DNA of 32,796 bases from Verrucomicrobiota bacterium. Its GTDB lineage: Bacteria; Verrucomicrobiota; Verrucomicrobiia; Chthoniobacterales; Terrimicrobiaceae. The stretch covers positions 1 through 32,796 of the forward strand of contig JAGWWS010000027.1 of assembly GCA_018970255.1 (NCBI GenBank), read 5' to 3'. The notes beneath the pieces are model-generated. The model made no database searches, was not told where the DNA came from, and saw nothing but the letters and a program-made list of their open reading frames with translations. Both the position numbers and the translations under genes were made by a program. Below, one piece after another: positions 1 to 10,282 of this stretch. Within the stretch, counting starts at the first letter, position 1; the number at the start of each line of letters is the position of its first letter.

Positions 1-1
1 A

Positions 2-391
2 GGCGCCTGGACCATCGATTGGGAACGCACGATCACGAACTCCGACAACTTCGGTTTCTCCAACGGCACGCTCACCCCCGATGCCGGCCCCGCCCCGCAA
101 CGCGACTCACTCCAACTCCAACTCGAAGCCAACCCTCTCACGAACGAGCAGGTCTTCCTGAAAGTCCGCGCCAAAACCGACGCCGAGGGCACCACGCTCG
201 CCACCGAGGACGGTTTGCCGGTCGTCCGCGTGGCGGACCGCCCCGGCATCCGCCGCGTGGTCCTCGAGCGCGGCGCGGAACCCGACAGCGTCCGCTTCCT
301 GCAGGGCGACGGCGCCTCGGTGGAGGAATTCCGCATCGACGGCCTCCGCCACATCATTCCCATCAACGCGGGAACCGTGCAGGTCGATTAG
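2..391 (+). CDS. C-terminal end of an unknown protein (partial)
   Basis: An open frame enters from the left edge in frame 2 and ends at TAG 389-391, leaving 129 residues without a start. I chose this frame over the longer open frame in frame 1 because it reads as a normal protein (GAWTIDWERTITNSDNFGF..., ending GTVQVD). The frame 1 product is Arg/Pro-rich, as expected for a shadow of high-GC coding DNA. The fragment is acidic and probably rich in beta strands. It has no membrane segment, no sorting signal and no catalytic motif that I recognise. The next gene starts 84 bases downstream on the same strand. Its function is unknown; an exported or structural protein is possible but unsupported. 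Confidence 0.6.
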   Translation, partial: GAWTIDWERTITNSDNFGFSNGTLTPDAGPAPQRDSLQLQLEANPLTNEQVFLKVRAKTDAEGTTLATEDGLPVVRVADRPGIRRVVLERGAEPDSVRFLQGDGASVEEFRIDGLRHIIPINAGTVQVD

Positions 392-475
392 AAGCCCTTC
401 TGCGGGAATATCGAACCGCGACGCCGCTTGCCGTGCGGCATCCCGAGGGCTACCCTTTCAAAAAATTCCCTTCTT

Positions 476-1702
476 ATGGCAAACGCAATGGTCATCGGCA
501 TCGGCGGAGTCGGCTCCGTCATCGGCCAGAAACTCCACGAATACGACTGCTTCGAAAAAATCGTCCTCGCCGATATGGACCCGGTTTTCGCGAACCAGCT
601 CGCCGCCCGCACGCCGAAGAGCCGCTTCGTGGTCGTCCAGGCGAACGCGATGCACACCGACGCCCTCGCCGCCCTCATGGCCGAGCACAAAATCACCGTC
701 ACCTGCAACGCCTGCGTCTGCCTCACGAACCACTCGGTCATGGAAGCCTGCCTGCGCGCCGGCTCGCACTACATCGATATGGCGGCGGACATCTACTCGG
801 CCCCCGGCGTGAAGAAACCCGGCAAAAATTCCTTCGAGGCCGAAATCGAAAAATTCAACCAGCCCTACCTCGACCGCGGCATCGCGGGCATCCTTTGCAT
901 GGGCATGGACCCCGGCGCGGTCAATGTCTACGCCCGCTGGGCCATCGACCGCCTCGACACCGCCTCGAGCATCCGCGTGCTCGACGCCGACAACGCCGAG
1001 GTGCGCGGCTACCGCTTCGCCGTCCTCTTTTCGCCAGAAACCTTCTTCGAGGAACTCGGCGCACCGCCCTACTATGTGAAGGACGGCCGCGTCGTGAGCG
1101 GCAAGCCGCTCGAGACCGAGGTCGAGTGGGTGCGCTTCCCCGACCCCATCGGCCTGCAAAAAACCTACGCCGTCGCGCACGAGGAGGGCGTCAGCCTCGG
1201 CATCCACCCGCCGTTCGTCGAGAAGGGCGTCCGCTACTCGGTCTTCAAATACAGCGTCCCCGACAAGGTCGTGAACATTTCAAAAACCCTCCAGCTCCTG
1301 AACCTGGACACCTGGAAAAAAGTGAAGGTCGACGGCGCGGAGGTCTCGCCCGTGCGGGTCGCGAGCGCCCACCTGCCGAAACCCGCCCAGCTTGGCGCCA
1401 CGGTCGAGGGCTATTCCTGCGTCGGCACCGAGGTCCGCGGCACGAAGGACCGCAAGCGCGTGGAGTATTTCGTCTACTCGATGGACAGCCACCGCGACAC
1501 CTATGAGAAATACGGCTACTCGCTCACCCTCGTGCAAACCGGCATCCCTCCCGCCATCACCGCCCGCCTCCTCGCGACGGGAAAAATCCCCGAGCGCGGC
1601 GTGATGATGCCCGAGGCGCTCGACCCCGAGGAACTCATGGCCTGCTTCACCCGCGAGGGCCTGCCGACCTTCGTCGAAAAACGCGAGGTCGAACGCATCT
1701 GA
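476..1702 (+). CDS. Saccharopine dehydrogenase-family oxidoreductase
   Basis: A 408-aa NAD(P)-dependent enzyme of the saccharopine dehydrogenase/carboxynorspermidine synthase family. A Rossmann motif G8-I-G10-G11-V-G13 sits at the very N-terminus. Family-like blocks follow: NACVCLTNHSVMEACLRAG (about 80-100), GIAGILCMGMDPGAVNVYA (about 140-158) and, near the end, VQTGIPPAITARLLATGK. The frame is open to 428, but I start at ATG 476 so that the protein begins directly before the nucleotide-binding strand, as in the family. It lies one base before an aldehyde dehydrogenase gene. Family members act on lysine/aminoadipate semialdehyde or make carboxynorspermidine. The aldehyde dehydrogenase partner favours lysine catabolism through aminoadipate semialdehyde, but no decarboxylase (nspC) or other pathway gene is present to decide. 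Confidence 0.85.
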   Translation: MANAMVIGIGGVGSVIGQKLHEYDCFEKIVLADMDPVFANQLAARTPKSRFVVVQANAMHTDALAALMAEHKITVTCNACVCLTNHSVMEACLRAGSHYIDMAADIYSAPGVKKPGKNSFEAEIEKFNQPYLDRGIAGILCMGMDPGAVNVYARWAIDRLDTASSIRVLDADNAEVRGYRFAVLFSPETFFEELGAPPYYVKDGRVVSGKPLETEVEWVRFPDPIGLQKTYAVAHEEGVSLGIHPPFVEKGVRYSVFKYSVPDKVVNISKTLQLLNLDTWKKVKVDGAEVSPVRVASAHLPKPAQLGATVEGYSCVGTEVRGTKDRKRVEYFVYSMDSHRDTYEKYGYSLTLVQTGIPPAITARLLATGKIPERGVMMPEALDPEELMACFTREGLPTFVEKREVERI

Positions 1703-1703
1703 C

Positions 1704-3128
1704 ATGAAACCCTTCCTGCTCGACGGCCGCTGGGTGGAAACCCGCGAAGCCGAACCCGTCCACAACCCCTGGTCCGGCGAAAAACTCGCCGATGTGTGTG
1801 TGGCATCCGCCCGAGAGGTGGAAGCCGCCGTGGATTCCTGCCACGCAGCCTTCCAAACCACGCGCCGCCTCTCCGCCGCAGAACGCGCCGCCACACTGGA
1901 CAAAATCGTCCAACTCCTCGCCGCGCGCCGCCAGGAATTCATCGACACGATTGTCGCCGAAGCCGGCAAGCCGCTGACCTTCGCGGAGGCCGAAGTGGAC
2001 CGCGCCCGCACGACATTCCGCTTTGCCGCCGCCCTCGCGCTTACCGACGAGGGCCACGCCATCGCGATGGATGCCAGCACCCCGGGCGCAGGGCATTTCG
2101 GGGTCGTCCGCCGTTTCCCCATCGGCACCATCCTTGGCATCACCCCGTTCAATTTCCCGCTCAACCTCGTCGCCCACAAAGTCGCCCCCTGCCTCGCCAG
2201 CGGCAACACCATGCTCCTCAAGCCGGCGATGAAAACCCCGCTCTCCGCGCTGCTGCTCGCCGAGGTCCTGCTCGAAGCCGGCGTCCCCGCCGGGCAGGTC
2301 AATGTCGTTCCCTTCGGGCACCAGTGCATCGGCGCGCTCCTCCCGGACCCCCGCATCAAAATGCTCAGCTTCACCGGAAGCGTGGATGTCGGCTGGCAGC
2401 TCAAATCCCGCGCGGGGAAGATGAAGGTCGCCCTCGAACTTGGCGGCAATGCCGCCGTGGTGGTGGAGCCCGACTGCGACTGGCGCACGGCGGTCCCGAA
2501 AATCGCCGCGGCCGCCTACGGATACGCCGGCCAATCCTGCATCAGCGTCCAGCGCATCCTCGTGAACCGCGAAATCGCCTCCGAGTTCCGCGATGCCCTC
2601 GCCGCACACATTTCCGAAAAAATCCCAACCGGCGACCCCGCCCGCCGCGAGACCATCGTCGGCCCTATGATCAACGCCGCCGCCCGCGACAAGGTCCTCG
2701 AGTGGATTTCCGAAGCCGAAAAAGCCGGAGCGCGCGCACTCACCCCGGTGAAGCCCGACGGGCTCTCGGTGCTCGGTCCCGTCCTTTTGGAAAATGTCCC
2801 CGCCGGTTGCGCGGTCTGCTGCGAGGAGGCGTTCGCACCCGTTGCCGTGCTGCAGGAATACGGCACCTTCGCGGAGGCGATCGAACTCGTGAATTCCTCC
2901 CGCTTCGGGCTCCAGGCCGGCGTGTTCACCTCGAACATCCAGAAAGCCCACCTCGCCTACGCCGAACTCGAGGTCGGCGGCGTGACCATCAACCAGGTCC
3001 CCACCTTCCGCGTGGAAAACATGCCCTACGGCGGCGTGAAGGACAGCGGCTTCGGCCGCGAAGGCGTCCGCTACGCGATGGAGGAAATGACCGAGCCACG
3101 CGCCCTCATTGTCAATCGCTTGCAATAA
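1704..3128 (+). CDS. NAD(P)-dependent aldehyde dehydrogenase
   Basis: A 474-aa cytosolic member of the aldehyde dehydrogenase superfamily, which oxidises an aldehyde to the acid with NAD(P). All key residues are visible: oxyanion Asn150 in ITPFNFPLN, coenzyme Lys173 in LLKPAMKTP, the Rossmann SFTGS at 222-226, general-base Glu245 in LELGG, and nucleophile Cys279 in GQSCISVQR. A PYGGVKDSGFGREG block lies near the C-terminus. Length is normal. Its ATG begins one base after the stop of the saccharopine dehydrogenase-family gene, so the two are almost certainly co-transcribed and translationally coupled. Aminoadipate semialdehyde is the substrate best fitting this pairing, but that is inference; the family is broad. 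A hairpin follows the stop codon. Confidence 0.92.
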   Translation: MKPFLLDGRWVETREAEPVHNPWSGEKLADVCVASAREVEAAVDSCHAAFQTTRRLSAAERAATLDKIVQLLAARRQEFIDTIVAEAGKPLTFAEAEVDRARTTFRFAAALALTDEGHAIAMDASTPGAGHFGVVRRFPIGTILGITPFNFPLNLVAHKVAPCLASGNTMLLKPAMKTPLSALLLAEVLLEAGVPAGQVNVVPFGHQCIGALLPDPRIKMLSFTGSVDVGWQLKSRAGKMKVALELGGNAAVVVEPDCDWRTAVPKIAAAAYGYAGQSCISVQRILVNREIASEFRDALAAHISEKIPTGDPARRETIVGPMINAAARDKVLEWISEAEKAGARALTPVKPDGLSVLGPVLLENVPAGCAVCCEEAFAPVAVLQEYGTFAEAIELVNSSRFGLQAGVFTSNIQKAHLAYAELEVGGVTINQVPTFRVENMPYGGVKDSGFGREGVRYAMEEMTEPRALIVNRLQ

Positions 3129-3130
3129 CT

Positions 3131-3162
3131 CACAACCCGTGCGGCGCACGGAATTGTGTTTA
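3131..3162 (+). terminator. Possible terminator hairpin after the aldehyde dehydrogenase
   Basis: CACAA (3131-3135) pairs with TTGTG (3154-3158), and CCGTGC (3137-3142) pairs with GCACGG (3146-3151) around a GGC loop, with a small internal bulge. Only a short TTT follows, so termination may be partial. The hairpin covers the alternative upstream GTG start (3156) of the next gene, which supports the later ATG at 3198. Confidence 0.45.
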
Positions 3163-3197
3163 CATGCACCCACGAATTGCAAATCTTGGCCAGTTTG

Positions 3198-4538
3198 ATG
3201 TCAAACGGACCTCGAGACCTTTTTCAAAAGTGTCGTGAATACCGGGATAGCGCCGATGCGCGAGCTCAGGGCTTCTATCCCTATTTCCGTTCCATCGAGG
3301 AGCCCCACGGCAACTACGTGATTTGCGACGGGCAGCGCAAAATCATGATCGGGTCGAACAACTACCTCGGCCTCGCCCAAGACCCGCGCGTGGTGGAGGC
3401 CGCCTGCGATGCCACCCGCGAATACGGTGCCGGCTGCACCGGCTCCCGCCTCCTCAACGGCACGATCAAACTCCATGTCGAACTCGAAGAGGCCCTCGCA
3501 GACTTCCTCGGGCGCGACGCCGCCATCCTTTTCTCCACCGGGTTTTTTGCAAACCAAGGCGCCCTCATCGCGCTCACGGAGGACGGCGACTCCATCCTGT
3601 GCGACCGCGAAAACCACGCGAGCATCATCGATGGCTGCCAATTCGCTCCCGCCAAGCTCATCCCCTTCCGCCACAATTCCGCCTCGTCCCTCGAGAACCG
3701 CCTCAAGCGCCTGCCCGACGAATCCGGCCGCCTCGTGATTCTGGACGGCGTGTTCAGCATGTCCGGCGACATCGCGAACCTCCCCGAAATCACCGCCGCC
3801 GCGAAGCGCCACAAAGCCGTCATGTATGTGGACGAGGCCCACTCACTTGGAGTCCTCGGCCGCCAGGGCCGCGGCACCGTGGACCACTTCGGGCTCAACG
3901 ATGAAATCGAAATCGTCATGGGCACTTTCTCGAAATCCCTTGGTTCGATGGGCGGGTTCATCGCCGGCGACGCGCAAATGGTGGAATATCTCAAACACCG
4001 CGCCCGCTGCCTGATCTTCACCGCCGCACTCGCACCCGCCATCGCCGGCGGCGTAAAAAAAGCCCTCGAACTCATGCAGGAGGAAACCTGGCGCATCGAC
4101 CAGCTTTGGAAAAACACCCGCAAGATGCACGAGGGCTTCAAGTCGATCGGCTTCAACATCGGGCACACCCAAACCCCGATCGTCCCGATCCTCATCGGCA
4201 GCGAGGCGAAGGCGTTCATCTTCACCCAACGCCTCTTCGAAGAAGGCATCTTCGCCACCCCCGCCATTTACCCGGCCGTTCGTTACGGCGAAGCCATCGT
4301 CCGCACCAGCTTCATGGCCACCCACACGGACGAAGACCTCGACCGCGTCCTTGAAATCTTCGAGAAACTCGCCCGCGAACTTGGCACCTTCGACGATCCC
4401 GCCTATGTCAACCCAGGCCGCCGCAAAAACATTTTCGATTTCCGCCTGCCGGACCCCCCGGCAACGGACGATGTTCGAGAGGACGCCGGAAGCCATTCAC
4501 AAAACGGATCCGGCCTTTGTGCCGCCGTTTCCCGGTAG
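3198..4538 (+). CDS. spt: Serine palmitoyltransferase-type alpha-oxoamine synthase
   Basis: A 446-aa PLP enzyme of the alpha-oxoamine synthase family. It probably condenses serine with an acyl-CoA to 3-ketosphinganine, the first step of bacterial sphingolipid synthesis. The N-terminal QGFYPYFR, SNNYLGL, GAGCTGSRLLNGTIKLH, DRENHASIIDG, VDEAHSLGVLGRQGRG and GTFSKSLGSMGGF blocks closely match my memory of Bacteroides-type SPT. PLP contacts are His140 (ring stacking), Asp212 and His215, and the Schiff-base lysine is Lys246. GTFSKS is typical of SPT rather than of BioF or Kbl. I use ATG 3198; the longer GTG start (3156) lies in a hairpin. The conserved fold ends near ARELG (about 410); about 40 further residues are encoded inside the overlap with the next gene. 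No acyl-carrier protein or ketosphinganine reductase is adjacent. Confidence 0.85.
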   Translation: MSNGPRDLFQKCREYRDSADARAQGFYPYFRSIEEPHGNYVICDGQRKIMIGSNNYLGLAQDPRVVEAACDATREYGAGCTGSRLLNGTIKLHVELEEALADFLGRDAAILFSTGFFANQGALIALTEDGDSILCDRENHASIIDGCQFAPAKLIPFRHNSASSLENRLKRLPDESGRLVILDGVFSMSGDIANLPEITAAAKRHKAVMYVDEAHSLGVLGRQGRGTVDHFGLNDEIEIVMGTFSKSLGSMGGFIAGDAQMVEYLKHRARCLIFTAALAPAIAGGVKKALELMQEETWRIDQLWKNTRKMHEGFKSIGFNIGHTQTPIVPILIGSEAKAFIFTQRLFEEGIFATPAIYPAVRYGEAIVRTSFMATHTDEDLDRVLEIFEKLARELGTFDDPAYVNPGRRKNIFDFRLPDPPATDDVREDAGSHSQNGSGLCAAVSR

Positions 4539-5607
4539 CACCGCGAAGTTTCTCAAGCCCGACTCGACCTTCCAAAAACGCCACGGCGCCATCACGCCGT
4601 TCATCGCCGAGCGCGATGGGCAACCCGTCGGCCGCATCGCGGCCATCGTCAACCGCTCCCACAATCGCCACCACGGCGACCGCACAGGCTTCTTCGGGTT
4701 CTTCGATTGCATCGATGACCCCGCCGTCGCCGCCGCGCTTTTCGAAAAAGCCGCCGAAGCCCTCCGCGCAGAGGGCCTCGAAACCATCCGCGGCCCCTAC
4801 AACCCCAGCATCAACGACGATTGCGGCATCCTCATGGACGGCTTCGAAAAGCACCCGATGGTCGGCCTGCCCTGGAACCCCTCTTACTACTCGGCTCTCC
4901 TGGCCGGCCTCGGCTTCGAAAAAAAACGCACGCTCTATGTGCTAAACCTCCCCCTGCACCGCCAAGACCCGCCCGCACGCTTCACCCGCATCGTCGAGCG
5001 CCTGGAAAAGCGCGCGAACCTCTCCACCCGCACGCTCGACATGTCGCGCCTCCGCGACGAACTCGCCATCGTGCGCGAGGTTTACAACGCCACCCTCGAG
5101 CGCAACTGGGGCTTCGTCCCCATCGGCATGGAGGACATCCTTGATTCCGCCGCCGACCTCCGCGCCATTGCAGACCCCCGCCTCCTCCTCTTCGGCGAAT
5201 CCGCCGGCCGCACCGCCGGCGTCGCCATCACGCTCCCGAACTTCAACGAAATCCTCGCCGGGGTGAAAAACACGCCCCACTGGCTGCGCCTGCCGCACAT
5301 CTTTCTGCTGATGAAAACGCGCCGCATCCGCACCTGCCGCCAAACCGTCCTCGGCGTCGTCCCCGAATTCCGCGACCGCGGCCTCCACGCCTGGCTCGTC
5401 CACGCCCAATTCACCGAGGCCAAAAAACACCACACGGACGCCACCCTCGGCTGGCTCGAAGACACCAACGCGGAAATCATCGACATCTGCAAACTCGTCG
5501 GCGGCGAACCCGACCGCGAATGGGCGATTTTCGAAAAACCAATCGCGGGACCTTCGGACCCACCGCCACCTGCATCCGTCCATTCCGCCTGGGCAAACCC
5601 CCAATGA
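4405..5607 (+). CDS. GNAT-fold acyltransferase, candidate bacterial ceramide synthase
   Basis: A 400-aa protein of the long GNAT-like acyltransferase type often found with bacterial sphingolipid genes; the Caulobacter ceramide synthase bCerS is of this class. Recognisable blocks are FVPPFPGSTAKFL, VGRIAAIVNRSHNRHHGDRTGFFGFFD, GPYNPSINDDCGILMDGF, GLPWNPSYYSALLAGLGF, and a C-terminal CoA-site-like VVPEFRDRGLHAWLV. I chose ATG 4405 because FSISACRTPRQRTMFERTPEAIHK, read as two halves, matches the usual first strand and helix before the VPP segment. The later ATG at 4471 would cut this off. It therefore overlaps spt by 134 nt. It ends in an ATGA overlap with ldhA. N-acylation of a sphingoid base is inferred from family and neighbour; another N-acyltransfer role is possible. 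Confidence 0.72.
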   Translation: MSTQAAAKTFSISACRTPRQRTMFERTPEAIHKTDPAFVPPFPGSTAKFLKPDSTFQKRHGAITPFIAERDGQPVGRIAAIVNRSHNRHHGDRTGFFGFFDCIDDPAVAAALFEKAAEALRAEGLETIRGPYNPSINDDCGILMDGFEKHPMVGLPWNPSYYSALLAGLGFEKKRTLYVLNLPLHRQDPPARFTRIVERLEKRANLSTRTLDMSRLRDELAIVREVYNATLERNWGFVPIGMEDILDSAADLRAIADPRLLLFGESAGRTAGVAITLPNFNEILAGVKNTPHWLRLPHIFLLMKTRRIRTCRQTVLGVVPEFRDRGLHAWLVHAQFTEAKKHHTDATLGWLEDTNAEIIDICKLVGGEPDREWAIFEKPIAGPSDPPPPASVHSAWANPQ

Positions 5608-6587
5608 AAATCGCCGTCTTCAGCACCAAACCCCACGACCGCGAATTCCTCAAGGGCGGTTCCCATGAATTCGCCTTCCTCGAGCCCCGCCTCGATTCCA
5701 CCACCGCGGAACTCGCCCACGGATTCGGCGGCGCCTGCCTTTTCGTCAACGACACCGCCGACGCAGCCGCCATCGATTCGCTGGCCGATGGCGGTTGCCG
5801 CCTCATCGCCCTCCGCTGCGCCGGGTTCAACAATGTGGACCTCCAGGCCGCCAAGCGCCGCGGCATCGTCGTCTGCCGCGTGCCCGAATATTCGCCATAC
5901 GCCGTCGCCGAGCACGCCGCCGGCCTCCTTCTCGCACTGAACCGAAAAATCCACCGCGCCCACGCCCGCATCCGCGAAGGGGATTTTTCCATCAAGGGCC
6001 TCATGGGTTTCGACCTCCACGGGAAAACCGCCGGCGTCGTCGGCACGGGCCGCATCGGCGCGGCATTCTGCCGCATCATGCTCGGCTTCGGCTGCCGGGT
6101 CCTCGCGCACGACCCCTTCCCGAACCCGGCCCTGCAGCAACTCGGGGTCGAATACACCCCCCTCCCCCGCCTTCTTGAATCCAGCGATGTCGTCAGCCTC
6201 CATTGCCCGCTCACGCCAGGCACAGCCCACCTCATCCGCGCCGAAACGATTGCGCAGATGAAGCCGGGCGTTTTCCTCATCAACACCAGCCGCGGCAAAC
6301 TCATCCACACCCCCGACGCCATCCACGCCCTCAAGCAAGGCCTCATCGGCGCGCTCGGCATCGATGTTTACGAGGAGGAAACCGGCGTCTTCTTCGAAAA
6401 CCTCTCGGACACCATCATCGCGGACGATGTGCTGATGCGCCTCACCACATTCCCGAATGTCCTCATCACGAGCCACCAGGGGTTCTTCACCCGCGAGGCC
6501 GTCGAAAACATCGCCGCCACCACGCTCGCGAACATCGACGAATTCGCCGCCACCGGCGACTGCACGAACCGCGTGCACCCGGCCTGA
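5604..6587 (+). CDS. ldhA: D-lactate dehydrogenase (fermentative, NAD-dependent)
   Basis: A 327-aa D-2-hydroxyacid dehydrogenase closely matching E. coli LdhA (329 aa) along its whole length. It reduces pyruvate to D-lactate with NADH in the cytosol. Diagnostic blocks are the start MKIAVFSTKPHDREF, IALRCAGFNNVDL, GVVGTGRIG (Rossmann loop, about 144-152), SLHCPLTP, NTSRG with Arg230, DVYEEE with Glu259, and SHQGFF with His291. These three catalytic residues have the same spacing as Arg235/Glu264/His296 in E. coli. The ATG at 5604 overlaps the acyltransferase stop as ATGA. An in-frame ATG further upstream would add 28 residues that do not look like the family. Coupling to lipid genes suggests shared transcription but no obvious shared pathway. 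Confidence 0.93.
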   Translation: MKIAVFSTKPHDREFLKGGSHEFAFLEPRLDSTTAELAHGFGGACLFVNDTADAAAIDSLADGGCRLIALRCAGFNNVDLQAAKRRGIVVCRVPEYSPYAVAEHAAGLLLALNRKIHRAHARIREGDFSIKGLMGFDLHGKTAGVVGTGRIGAAFCRIMLGFGCRVLAHDPFPNPALQQLGVEYTPLPRLLESSDVVSLHCPLTPGTAHLIRAETIAQMKPGVFLINTSRGKLIHTPDAIHALKQGLIGALGIDVYEEETGVFFENLSDTIIADDVLMRLTTFPNVLITSHQGFFTREAVENIAATTLANIDEFAATGDCTNRVHPA

Positions 6588-6636
6588 CCCGCCGCAGGTT
6601 TTCTCTTGTTTCGGGAATCCCCTGCCCCATTTTTAG

Positions 6637-8629
<1,993 letters not shown>

Positions 8630-8633
<4 letters not shown>

Positions 8634-9673
8634 ACGATCCCGGCCGCAAAACGATTTCCGAATTGCGCGACCAATGCCGAGGCACCGCTCTCGGAGCCCG
8701 CATCCGCGCACAGGTGGACGAGCTGACCAAAAAGGAGTCCACCACCGGCAAACCGTATTGGGAACTGAAACTCCGCGACGCCGGGGATGCCCTCACCCTG
8801 CGCGCATGGTCGGATACCGACGCCTTCCGCACCTGCGCCGATCTCGCCCGCGGCGAGTGCCTGGAGGTCGAAGGCGAGTTTGCGATCAATGGCGGCTTCG
8901 GCCTCGATGCCAAACGCTGGCGCATGCGCGTCTTGAATCCCGAGGAAACCGCCGAACTTTTCGAGGGCACCGAGGAGGAAACCGCCGCACTGGAACGCGA
9001 CTACTCCGATGTCGAAGCCGCCATTGCCGAGCTGGCCGACCCGCGCCTGAAGTCCCTCTGCGAATTGTTCCTCACCGACTTCGGCCCCCGCTTCCGCCGC
9101 GCCGCGGCCGCCCGTTTCAATCACCACGCCCACCGCGGAGGCCTCCTCCGCCACACCGCGCAAATGATGCGCTCCGCGAAAGCCGTCTGCAGCGCCTACC
9201 CGTTTTTAAACCGCGACCTCCTCCTCACCGGCGTCCTCTTCCACGATTGCGGCAAACTCTGGGAAATGTGCCCCCCCGAGGCGGGATTTGAAATCCCGCG
9301 CGGCCTCACGGGCGAACTCCTCGGCCACATCAGCATCGGCATCGAAGTCGTGAACGCCCTCTGGCGAAAACTCCCTGTCGAGGAATGGTCTACCGCCGAG
9401 CCCTCCTCCGAGGATGTCCGCCTGCACCTCCTGCACCTCATCGCCTCGCACCACGGCGAGTTGCAATTCGGCTCCCCCATCGAACCGAAAACCCCCGAGG
9501 CCCTCGCGCTCAGCATGGTGGACAACCTCGACGCGCGCCTCGAAATGATCACCGCTGCCTACGCGAAACAGCCCGAAATCGCCCCCGGCATCCACGAACG
9601 CGTCAAACCCCTCAACAACGCCTCCCCCGTCAAACCCCTCGCCGTCTGGAAAACCGAACCCGCAAGCGATTGA
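8630..9673 (+). CDS. yhaM: YhaM-like 3'-5' exoribonuclease (OB fold plus HD domain)
   Basis: A 347-aa protein with an N-terminal OB-fold nucleic-acid-binding region (about 10-103, including TISELRDQCRGTALGARIRAQV and YWELKLRD) and a C-terminal HD phosphohydrolase domain (about 135-330). Metal-binding residues visible are His175 in GGLLRHT, His205-Asp206 in FHDCGKLWEM, His233 in LLGHISIG, His274/His275 in IASHHGE, and Asp298 in MVDNLDAR. This order is that of B. subtilis YhaM (314 aa), a 3'-5' exonuclease in RNA turnover. ATG 8630 overlaps the uppS stop as ATGA. The N-terminus is somewhat longer than in YhaM. A related DNA/RNA exonuclease activity cannot be excluded. Confidence 0.85.
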
Positions 9674-9725
9674 TACGTTTAATTCACGAAGCCGAGGCCA
9701 TTCCCAACCCCCAACCCCACGCGCT

Positions 9726-10058
9726 TCATGGAATCAGCATCGCCGACTCTCCGGGAGCCGCCAAAAATTCCAAGACCGCACCTTTGTTTGCGCGGAGGCA
9801 GTCCTCGATTTGCCGCGTGGTGCAATTTCCAAGCCTTATCCAAACCACCTTCGGCGGGTGCCCCCGCAAAATCGCGAGGTCGTGGTGGTCGGAATCTTTT
9901 GAAACAATGCAGTAGTTGTTCTGGCGCGCAAAATCCCAAATCCGGCCATCATCCGCCCTCCCCAATCCCGTCTGCGTGACATGCGCGGCACTTGGAAAAA
10001 CGTCCGCGAGGCTTCGAACGAGCCTGACGGGCAAATTCTCGTCAAAAAGCAACTTCAC
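9726..10058 (-). CDS. DUF5615 PIN-like protein, probable toxin of a toxin-antitoxin pair
   Basis: A 110-aa protein of the DUF5615 (PIN-like) family. It begins MKLLFDENLPVRLVRSL, where Asp6, Glu7 and Asn8 form the usual N-terminal acidic motif. It then has HVTQTGLGRADDGRIWDFA and a second acidic region SKDSDHHDL (Asp55, Asp57), as expected of a metal-dependent PIN-like nuclease. The start is GTG at 10058, overlapping the stop of the upstream DUF433 gene as GTGA. The DUF433-DUF5615 order is a widespread VapBC-like arrangement. RNase toxicity is inferred from the family; no target can be read from sequence. It converges with yhaM, 52 bases away. Confidence 0.85.
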   Translation of the reverse strand: MKLLFDENLPVRLVRSLADVFPSAAHVTQTGLGRADDGRIWDFARQNNYCIVSKDSDHHDLAILRGHPPKVVWIRLGNCTTRQIEDCLRANKGAVLEFLAAPGESAMLIP

Positions 10059-10282
10059 GCAGCTGCGGCATGGACGGTTCTGCGCCCGGCATCCGCGGCG
10101 AACGCCAAGCAGGCGCGGATGTCATCTTCGGTCAACTCGGGAAACTCTTCCAAGACCTCCCGATGCGTCATTCCGGAAGCCAAGTATTCCAGCACATCAT
10201 AGACCGTAATCCGCAATCCGCGGATGCACGGCTTGCCCGACCGTTTGCCCGCCTCGATTGTAATAGAGTCGGAATAGTCCAT
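10055..10282 (-). CDS. DUF433 protein, probable antitoxin
   Basis: A 75-aa DUF433 protein with the family pattern: an N-terminal strand (DSITIEAGKRSGKPCIRGLRI, read as two halves), then a helix-turn-helix (TVYDVLEYLASGMTHREVLEEFPELTEDDIRACLAFA). It probably neutralises the DUF5615 protein encoded directly after it and may bind the promoter. The stop TGA lies inside the GTG start of the DUF5615 gene, so the two are translationally coupled. Its start codon lies inside an 8-bp-arm palindrome, which suggests self-repression. Complete and in frame. Confidence 0.85.
   Translation of the reverse strand: MDYSDSITIEAGKRSGKPCIRGLRITVYDVLEYLASGMTHREVLEEFPELTEDDIRACLAFAADAGRRTVHAAAA

Noticed and set aside
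19-1506. Long frame 1 open frame across the window start
   Set aside because: Its product is Arg/Pro/His-rich and it overlaps two better genes (2-391 and 476-1702) in other frames.
4351-4538. Possible frameshift joining spt to the acyltransferase
   Set aside because: Both frames have their own start or stop and each protein looks complete; an overlap explains the data without an error.
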